The notes beneath the pieces were generated by a model. That model was not told the DNA's origin. It did no database searches and was given only the letters and a program-made list of their open reading frames with translations. 64,000 bases of DNA from Gammaproteobacteria bacterium (lineage in GTDB: Bacteria > Pseudomonadota > Gammaproteobacteria > Pseudomonadales > Halieaceae). The stretch spans positions 62,001 to 126,000 of the forward strand of contig JAUHXH010000004.1 in NCBI GenBank assembly GCA_030427085.1. Direction: 5' to 3'. The position numbers and the translations under genes were made by a program. Shown piece by piece: positions 58,297 to 64,000 of this stretch; the stretch's first letter is position 1; every line of letters begins with the position of its first letter.

Positions 58297-59012
58297 CCGG
58301 CCAGGGCCTGCCGCTGCAGCGCGAATAACTCCCGTGAGCCGACCTCGGCCAGATCAAGCAAGTTGTTGAGTTCCTCACGGCTGAACACCGCGCCTTCTGC
58401 GGTGCCCTGCACTTCGATAAATCCGCCGTCTTCGCCCATCACCACATTCATGTCGGTGTCGGCGGCGGAATCTTCCGGGTAATCCAGATCCAGTACCGGC
58501 TCACCCTGATAGATGCCTACCGACACGGACGAGACCAGCTGCAGTAGTGGGTCGCCGGTGATGGCCTTGCGGCGCTGCAGGTGATTGATTGCGTCGATCA
58601 TGGCTACGCAGGCCCCCGTGATTGAGGCCGTGCGAGTACCGCCATCGGCCTGAATGACATCACAATCCACCGTGATGGTGTGTTCACCCAGCTTTTTCAG
58701 GTTCACCGCGGCGCGCAGGGAGCGACCGATCAGCCGCTGTATCTCCTGGGTGCGCCCACCTTGCTTGCCGCGCGCGGCCTCGCGCCCCATGCGGGAGCCA
58801 GTGGAACGCGGCAGCATGCCGTATTCAGCCGTTATCCAGCCCTGCCCTTTGCCACGCAGGAAGCGGGGTACACCCTCTTCCACGCTGGCAGTACAAATCA
58901 CCTTGGTTTTACCGAAACAGACCAGTACAGAACCCTCCGCGTGACAGGTGTAGTCCCGCTCCAGGATTACCTGTCGCAGTTCGTTGGCAGCACGTCCGCT
59001 GGGTCTTGTCAT
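58293..59012 (-). CDS. rph: Ribonuclease PH
   Basis: Phosphorolytic 3' exoribonuclease trimming tRNA precursors; 239 residues from the ATG at 59012 ([20 protein letters not shown]). [17 protein letters not shown], the phosphate-binding [20 protein letters not shown], and [19 protein letters not shown] match the RNase PH core. Overlaps crc by 4 nt in convergent orientation. Starts opposite yicC; the divergent region is 137 bp. Confidence 0.96.
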   Translation of the reverse strand: MTRPSGRAANELRQVILERDYTCHAEGSVLVCFGKTKVICTASVEEGVPRFLRGKGQGWITAEYGMLPRSTGSRMGREAARGKQGGRTQEIQRLIGRSLRAAVNLKKLGEHTITVDCDVIQADGGTRTASITGACVAMIDAINHLQRRKAITGDPLLQLVSSVSVGIYQGEPVLDLDYPEDSAADTDMNVVMGEDGGFIEVQGTAEGAVFSREELNNLLDLAEVGSRELFALQRQALAG

Positions 59013-59149
59013 GGTGTGTCTCCTGAGTATTTCGCAACGCGTGGGGAGGCGCAGTATAGCCCATCCCTCCCCGCCCCGTTGCTGTGCCGGGACTATCCAA
59101 ACTGCTACACTTGGCGGCCAAATCACACTTGTCAGGAAGACGCTTGCGC

Positions 59150-60016
59150 ATGATTCGCAGTATGACCGCCTTTGCACGGGAAAGCGGCGCCACCGACCAG
59201 GGCCTGCTCACCGTGGAGCTGCGTTCGGTCAACCATCGCTACCTGGATTGCAACCTGAAACTGCCCGAAAACCTGCGCCAACTGGAACCGCGTATTCGCG
59301 AGTTGCTGCGGGATCGCCTGGGTCGGGGCAAGGTGGACTGTATGATGCGCCTGCAAGGTGACAGCGCCAGCAGCAGCACCCTGACCATCGACGAAGACCA
59401 TCTGGCGCAGGTCATTGCTGCCGCCGAGGCCACCGCTGCCCGCATCAGCGAAGCCCGGCCGCTGGACCCGCTGGCGCTATTGCAGTTTCCGGGCGTTCTG
59501 CAACGGGGCGACGATTCCGACGAGACGCTGTTGAAGGATGCACTGGCCTTGTTTGAACAGGCCCTGGGCACCTTGCAGGCCAACCGCGAACGGGAGGGGC
59601 AGAAGCTCGCCACCCTGATCGCCGACCGCCTGCAACAGGTCAGCGAAGAAACTACCCGCACACGGGAGATCGTTCCCGAACTGCTGCAACATCAGCGCGA
59701 CAAGGTGGTGCGCCGCATCGAGGAACTCGGCACCGAAGTTGATCAGGGGCGACTGGAGCAGGAACTGGTCTACCTGATGCAGAAGGCCGACGTGGACGAG
59801 GAGCTGGACCGCCTGGAGGCCCACGTGGAAGAAGTGGGCCGGGCCCTGAAAAAGGGCGGACCCTGTGGCCGGCGCCTGGACTTCCTGATGCAGGAACTGA
59901 ACCGCGAAGCCAACACCCTGTCGTCCAAGTCCATGTCCACCACCACCACACAAAATGCGGTGGAACTGAAAGTACTGATCGAGCAGATGCGCGAGCAGAT
60001 TCAGAATATTGAGTAA
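59150..60016 (+). CDS. yicC: YicC family endoribonuclease
   Basis: YicC/YloC-like, 288 residues. The ATG at 59150 gives the conserved N-terminus [16 protein letters not shown]; an upstream ATG at 59084 would add unconserved residues. [20 protein letters not shown] and the C-terminal [19 protein letters not shown] are the two family signatures; the E. coli homologue is an endoribonuclease acting on RyhB. Between rph and gmk, conserved. Confidence 0.94.
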   Translation: MIRSMTAFARESGATDQGLLTVELRSVNHRYLDCNLKLPENLRQLEPRIRELLRDRLGRGKVDCMMRLQGDSASSSTLTIDEDHLAQVIAAAEATAARISEARPLDPLALLQFPGVLQRGDDSDETLLKDALALFEQALGTLQANREREGQKLATLIADRLQQVSEETTRTREIVPELLQHQRDKVVRRIEELGTEVDQGRLEQELVYLMQKADVDEELDRLEAHVEEVGRALKKGGPCGRRLDFLMQELNREANTLSSKSMSTTTTQNAVELKVLIEQMREQIQNIE

Positions 60017-60646
<630 letters not shown>

Positions 60647-60706
60647 GCCTCGACCAACCCCGCCAACGCTACTTTTCACGCTGGACGCCGCCCCGGGGTA
60701 TCAAGG

Positions 60707-60712
60707 TATAAT
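60707..60712 (+). promoter_or_regulatory. Consensus -10 element of rpoZ-spoT
   Basis: TATAAT, a perfect -10 hexamer, 99 bp before the rpoZ ATG in the gmk-rpoZ gap. The -35 is weak. It would give rpoZ-spoT its own transcript besides read-through from gmk. Confidence 0.55.
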
Positions 60713-60810
60713 TGGCGGTTCCTTAACCAATTGGCGCTGTATGCTGTCGCCGTGAACCGGCAACCGCGTACCGCCCGATCCATTTTCACCGATTTACGGG
60801 ACAGGATTAC

Positions 60811-61089
60811 ATGGCACGTGTAACAGTAGAAGATTGTCTGGAAAACGTCAGCAATCGCTTTGAACTGGTAATGGTCGCTTCCAAGCGCGCCCGCCAGATG
60901 GCAACCGGGGGCAAGGACCCCATGGTTGAAGAAGAGTCCGACAAGCCCACCGTGATCGCCCTGCGCGAAATCGCCGAAGGCCTGGTCACTCCTGACATTC
61001 TGGCGCGCGAAGAAGAACTCGACGCCGAGCAGGAACTGGCCGACGTGATGGAAGCGAGCACCAGCAGCGAGCCCCTGACCGGCTTCTGA
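60811..61089 (+). CDS. rpoZ: RNA polymerase omega subunit
   Basis: Omega subunit, 92 residues. [20 protein letters not shown] then [20 protein letters not shown] and [15 protein letters not shown] match the family. Omega forms part of ppGpp site 1 on RNA polymerase, consistent with spoT next to it. Start ATG at 60811; spoT follows after 40 bp. Confidence 0.97.
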   Translation: MARVTVEDCLENVSNRFELVMVASKRARQMATGGKDPMVEEESDKPTVIALREIAEGLVTPDILAREEELDAEQELADVMEASTSSEPLTGF

Positions 61090-61129
61090 TCCACTCCCGA
61101 GGGCATCGCATGGCGACACACAGTCTGAC

Positions 61130-63247
61130 ATGAATGATATCGATGCCCTCGACCCCACCCTGCGCAGCTACCTGAGTACCGAACAGGCCAATCAGGTCAG
61201 ACGCGCGTACTACTTTGCCGAACAGGCCCACCACGGGCAGGTCCGGCGCTCCGGTGAACCCTACGTTACCCACCCTCTGGCCGTGGCTGGCATTCTGGCG
61301 GACATGCACATGGACCACCAGAGCCTGATCGCTGCCATGCTGCATGACGTGATCGAGGATACCGGCATCCCCAAAACCGCCATCGGCGTGCAGTTCGGCA
61401 CCTCCGTGGCCGACCTGGTAGACGGGGTCAGCAAACTCACCCAGATGGAATTCGCTTCGCTGGCGGAAAAGCAGGCGGAGAACTTCCAGAAAATGGCCCT
61501 GGCGATGGCCAAGGACATCCGCGTCATCCTGGTAAAGCTGGCTGACCGCCTGCACAACATGCGCACTCTGGGGGTGCTACAACCCGAAAAGCGCCGCCGC
61601 ATCGCGCGAGAGACCCTCGAAATTTACGCCCCCATCGCCATGCGCCTGGGCATGAACACCGTGCGGGTGGAATTCGAAGACCTGGGTTTCTCCGCCCTCC
61701 ACCCCATGCGCGCGGAGCGTATCTCCGCCGCCCTGCGCAAGGCCCGTGGCAACCGCAGCGAGCTGGTGGATAAAATTCGCCAGCAGATCGAAACCGCACT
61801 CGAGCAAGAAGGTCACGAATGCGAAGTGGTGGGGCGTGAGAAGCACCTGTACAGCATCTACAAGAAGATGCGCACCAAGAAGAAGTCTTTTGCCGAGATC
61901 ATGGACATCTTCGCCTTCCGTATCATCGTGGACTCGGTGGATACCTGCTACCGCGTGCTGGGTTGTGTCCACAGCCTGTACAAGCCGGTGCCGGGTGAGT
62001 TCAAGGACTACATCGCCATTCCCAAGGCCAATGGCTACCAGAGCCTGCATACCGTACTAATGGGCATGCACGGTGTACCGATCGAAATCCAGATTCGCAC
62101 TGCCGAAATGGAAGAGATGGCCAACAATGGCATTGCCGCTCACTGGCTCTACAAGTCCGATGGCCAGTCTGCCAACGGCAGCCACGCCCGGGCCCGCCAA
62201 TGGGTGCAAGGCTTGCTGGAAATGCAGCAGCGTGCCGGGAACTCCATGGAGTTCATCGAGAGCGTCAAGATCGACCTGTTCCCGGATGAAATCTACGTAT
62301 TCACGCCCAAAGGGCGCATCATGGAGCTGCCCCGTGGTGCCACTGCCGTGGACTTCGCCTATGCCGTACACACCGATGTAGGCAACAGCTGCGTAGCCTG
62401 TCGTATCAACCGGCGACTGGCGCCGTTGTCCGAACCTTTGCAGAGTGGGCAGACGGTAGAAATCCTCACCGCGTCGGGCGCACGACCCAACCCCTCCTGG
62501 TTCAACTACGCCGTTACTGCGAAGGCGCGCACCAACATTCGTCACTTCCTCAAGCACCAGACCCGCGAGGACTCCGTCGCGCTGGGCCGCCGCTTGTTGG
62601 AAAAAGCCATGGCGGTGTTCAATCTAACGCTGGACGCTGTACCGGAGGAGCGGCTCAACACCTACCTTGAGCAATCCGGCTGCAACACCCTCGAAGGCCT
62701 GCTCGACGAGATTGCCCGCGGTAACCGCTTGCCGGCCCTCACCGCCCAGCAATTGGCCGGCAACAAAGGCCCCGAACAACTCGAGCCCGACAACGGCGGG
62801 CAGGCCGTGGCGATCCGCGGGACAGAGGGCTTCATGGTCAGCTACGCCAAGTGCTGCCACCCCATCCCCGGCGACCCCATTGCCGGCTACCTCAGTTCCG
62901 AGAAAGGCGTGGTGGTGCACCGCGAACGCTGCAATAACTTTGCTGAACTGCGTGAAGAGTTCGCCGAGCGCCTGGTTGCCCTGCGCTGGGATGACGAAGT
63001 GGAAGGCGAGTTCCCGGTGGAACTGCGTGTGGAGGTGGAAAACCGACGCGGCATGATCGCCGTGCTGGCCACCCGCATAAACTCCATGGACGTTAACATC
63101 GAAAAGATCACCACCGACGACAAGGACTACCAGTTCACCTACGTGGATCTGGTAATGTCGGTAAAAAACCGGGTCCACCTGGCCCGCATCATGAAACGCA
63201 TTCGCTCTGCCGGATCCGTCCGCAAGGTTGTGCGCGTCCGCCACTGA
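61130..63247 (+). CDS. spoT: Bifunctional (p)ppGpp synthetase/hydrolase SpoT
   Basis: RelA/SpoT homologue of 705 residues. The HD hydrolase domain (about 30-180) is intact (THPLAVAGILADMH; LHDVIEDT with His72-Asp73). The synthetase domain (about 240-350) includes FAFRIIVDSVDTCYRVLG and YIAIPKANGYQSLHT. The TGS domain contains VFTPKGRIMELPRGATAVDF; the C-terminal part contains YAKCCHPIPGDPIAGYLS and an ACT domain. The motif that is RxKD in bifunctional enzymes and ExDD in RelA reads EFKD (Glu290-Asp293). Strongly conserved order rpoZ-spoT-ridA. Confidence 0.97.
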   Translation: MNDIDALDPTLRSYLSTEQANQVRRAYYFAEQAHHGQVRRSGEPYVTHPLAVAGILADMHMDHQSLIAAMLHDVIEDTGIPKTAIGVQFGTSVADLVDGVSKLTQMEFASLAEKQAENFQKMALAMAKDIRVILVKLADRLHNMRTLGVLQPEKRRRIARETLEIYAPIAMRLGMNTVRVEFEDLGFSALHPMRAERISAALRKARGNRSELVDKIRQQIETALEQEGHECEVVGREKHLYSIYKKMRTKKKSFAEIMDIFAFRIIVDSVDTCYRVLGCVHSLYKPVPGEFKDYIAIPKANGYQSLHTVLMGMHGVPIEIQIRTAEMEEMANNGIAAHWLYKSDGQSANGSHARARQWVQGLLEMQQRAGNSMEFIESVKIDLFPDEIYVFTPKGRIMELPRGATAVDFAYAVHTDVGNSCVACRINRRLAPLSEPLQSGQTVEILTASGARPNPSWFNYAVTAKARTNIRHFLKHQTREDSVALGRRLLEKAMAVFNLTLDAVPEERLNTYLEQSGCNTLEGLLDEIARGNRLPALTAQQLAGNKGPEQLEPDNGGQAVAIRGTEGFMVSYAKCCHPIPGDPIAGYLSSEKGVVVHRERCNNFAELREEFAERLVALRWDDEVEGEFPVELRVEVENRRGMIAVLATRINSMDVNIEKITTDDKDYQFTYVDLVMSVKNRVHLARIMKRIRSAGSVRKVVRVRH

Positions 63248-63283
63248 GCGATTTCCAGTATTTATTCCAGGAGGGTTGCCAAC

Positions 63284-63667
63284 GTGACCAATCGCGCCGT
63301 TATTTCCACTCCCCACGCTCCCGAAGCCATCGGCCCCTACTCACAGGCTGTGAAAGTGGGCAATACCGTCTGGTTGTCGGGGCAAATCCCGCTGGTACCT
63401 GACACCATGGAAATTGTAGAGGGTGATATCACGGCGCAGGCACATCAGGTGTTTGAGAACCTCGCGGCGGTGGCAGAAGCGGCGGGCGGCACTCTGAATG
63501 AGGCGGTCAAAATCAACATTTCTCTGACCGATCTGGGCGACTTTGCGGCGGTGAACGCGGTGATGGCCGAGCATCTGGCGGAGCCCTATCCGGCCCGGGC
63601 TTGCGTGCAGGTAGCGGCCCTCCCCCGTGGCGTGGCGATCGAGGTCGAGGCGATTCTGGCGTTGTAA
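63284..63667 (+). CDS. ridA: Enamine/imine deaminase RidA
   Basis: RidA/YjgF family, 127 residues, removes reactive enamines from PLP enzymes. The start is GTG at 63284 behind GGAGG. PHAPEAIGPYSQAVKVGNTV and LSGQIPLVPDTMEIV are typical; catalytic Arg in PYPARACVQVAALPRG. Downstream of spoT as usual. It is followed by a terminator lying inside the end of the opposite gene. Confidence 0.97.
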   Translation: MTNRAVISTPHAPEAIGPYSQAVKVGNTVWLSGQIPLVPDTMEIVEGDITAQAHQVFENLAAVAEAAGGTLNEAVKINISLTDLGDFAAVNAVMAEHLAEPYPARACVQVAALPRGVAIEVEAILAL

Positions 63668-63671
63668 ATGC

Positions 63672-64000
63672 CTAGGCCGCAACGACCTTGTTGCGGCCGG
63701 TGTTTTTCGCTTTGTAGAGCGCAGTATCGGCACTGCTCACTAACTGCAGGATTGAGCGCATTTCCGGCTTGTACTGCGCTACACCCACGCTGGTGGTAAA
63801 GGTCAGCGCCTGATGCGTGCCTACGTCAATGGTGATCTCAGCCACCGCCGCCCGCAGCTTTTCCGCCAGCCCGACGGCACCCCTGGTATCCGTTTCCGGT
63901 AAAATCACCACAAACTCCTCCCCGCCATATCGGGCCAGTGAATCACTGGAGCGCAGGTTGTCTTTCAGGGTCCGCGCCACAGCCTTCAGAGCCGTATCGC
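63672..64000 (-). CDS. GGDEF diguanylate cyclase, 3' part (cut by window end)
   Basis: C-terminal part of a GGDEF domain, makes c-di-GMP. The catalytic motif reads GGEEF in LARYGGEEFVVILPETDT. The frame is open to the right window edge, with DTALKAVARTLKDNLRSSD before it, and the end carries the usual ADTALYKAKNTGRNKV. The upstream sensory part is not visible. No RxxD inhibitory site can be judged from what is visible. Convergent with ridA. Confidence 0.9.
   Translation of the reverse strand, partial: DTALKAVARTLKDNLRSSDSLARYGGEEFVVILPETDTRGAVGLAEKLRAAVAEITIDVGTHQALTFTTSVGVAQYKPEMRSILQLVSSADTALYKAKNTGRNKVVAA
63675..63707 (+). terminator. ridA terminator inside the GGDEF gene end
   Basis: Perfect 9-bp stem GGCCGCAAC / GTTGCGGCC (63675-63683, 63690-63698), 6-nt loop, then GGTG and TTTTT (63703-63707). 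It starts 8 bp after the ridA stop and coincides with the last codons (NKVVAA) of the opposite gene. Confidence 0.75.

Overview
The window is a 64-kb piece of a high-GC gammaproteobacterial chromosome. The Pseudomonas-like order of core genes (metX-metW, pilT-pilU, ftsYEX-rpoH, rpmB-rpmG, radC/coaBC-algC-argB, pyrE/crc-rph-yicC-gmk-rpoZ-spoT-ridA), together with a large TonB-dependent receptor, TPR-sulfotransferases and an exported-protein-rich accessory region, suggests a marine member of the Cellvibrionales (Halieaceae/Spongiibacteraceae-like). This placement is an inference from gene content; no 16S gene is present. No tRNA, rRNA, CRISPR array, prophage or insertion sequence was seen, and no stretch longer than 300 bases lacks a gene.

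Layout. 1-8 kb: a TonB-dependent receptor with a terminator, a methyltransferase, then a leftward run of three TPR proteins (transglutaminase-like lipoprotein, sulfotransferase, Asp/Asn beta-hydroxylase). 8-15 kb: a MarC-family protein, a hydrolase, and tkt-epd-pgk-fba (central carbon and vitamin B6 precursor metabolism). 15-20.7 kb: the SAM cycle, made of an ArsR-methyltransferase fusion regulator (SahR-like) behind a perfect 28-bp palindrome, then metK, ahcY (after a structured leader), metF and rsmE. 20.7-31.7 kb: esterase, gshB-tonB-yqgE-ruvX, pilT/pilU, yggS-proC-yggT-metX-metW. 31.7-39 kb: rdgB, a Stf0-like sulfotransferase, hemW, and a Fur-box-preceded iron operon (a periplasmic protein with a REGIE motif plus FbpABC). 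39-41.4 kb: a lower-GC accessory island with BrnTA, a large unknown exported protein and a CcdA-like antitoxin without a toxin. 41.3-50.3 kb: trmB, DUF423, rpoH (with a perfect CIRCE element), ftsXEY, rsmD, coaD, mutM, rpmGB, radC. 50.4-64 kb: coaBC, a membrane-anchored AlgC, argB, slmA, pyrE, a Crc-like protein, rph, yicC, gmk, rpoZ, spoT, ridA and the end of a diguanylate cyclase gene.

The most interesting signals are regulatory: the SahR-type palindrome overlapping a promoter that would give an almost leaderless mRNA; a CIRCE operator on rpoH, which would place the sigma-32 gene under HrcA; a folded RNA before ahcY; and a Fur-controlled iron-uptake operon carrying an uncharacterised putative iron-binding exported protein. 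Among proteins, the TPR/sulfotransferase/hydroxylase cluster beside a TonB receptor could be an undescribed modification system.
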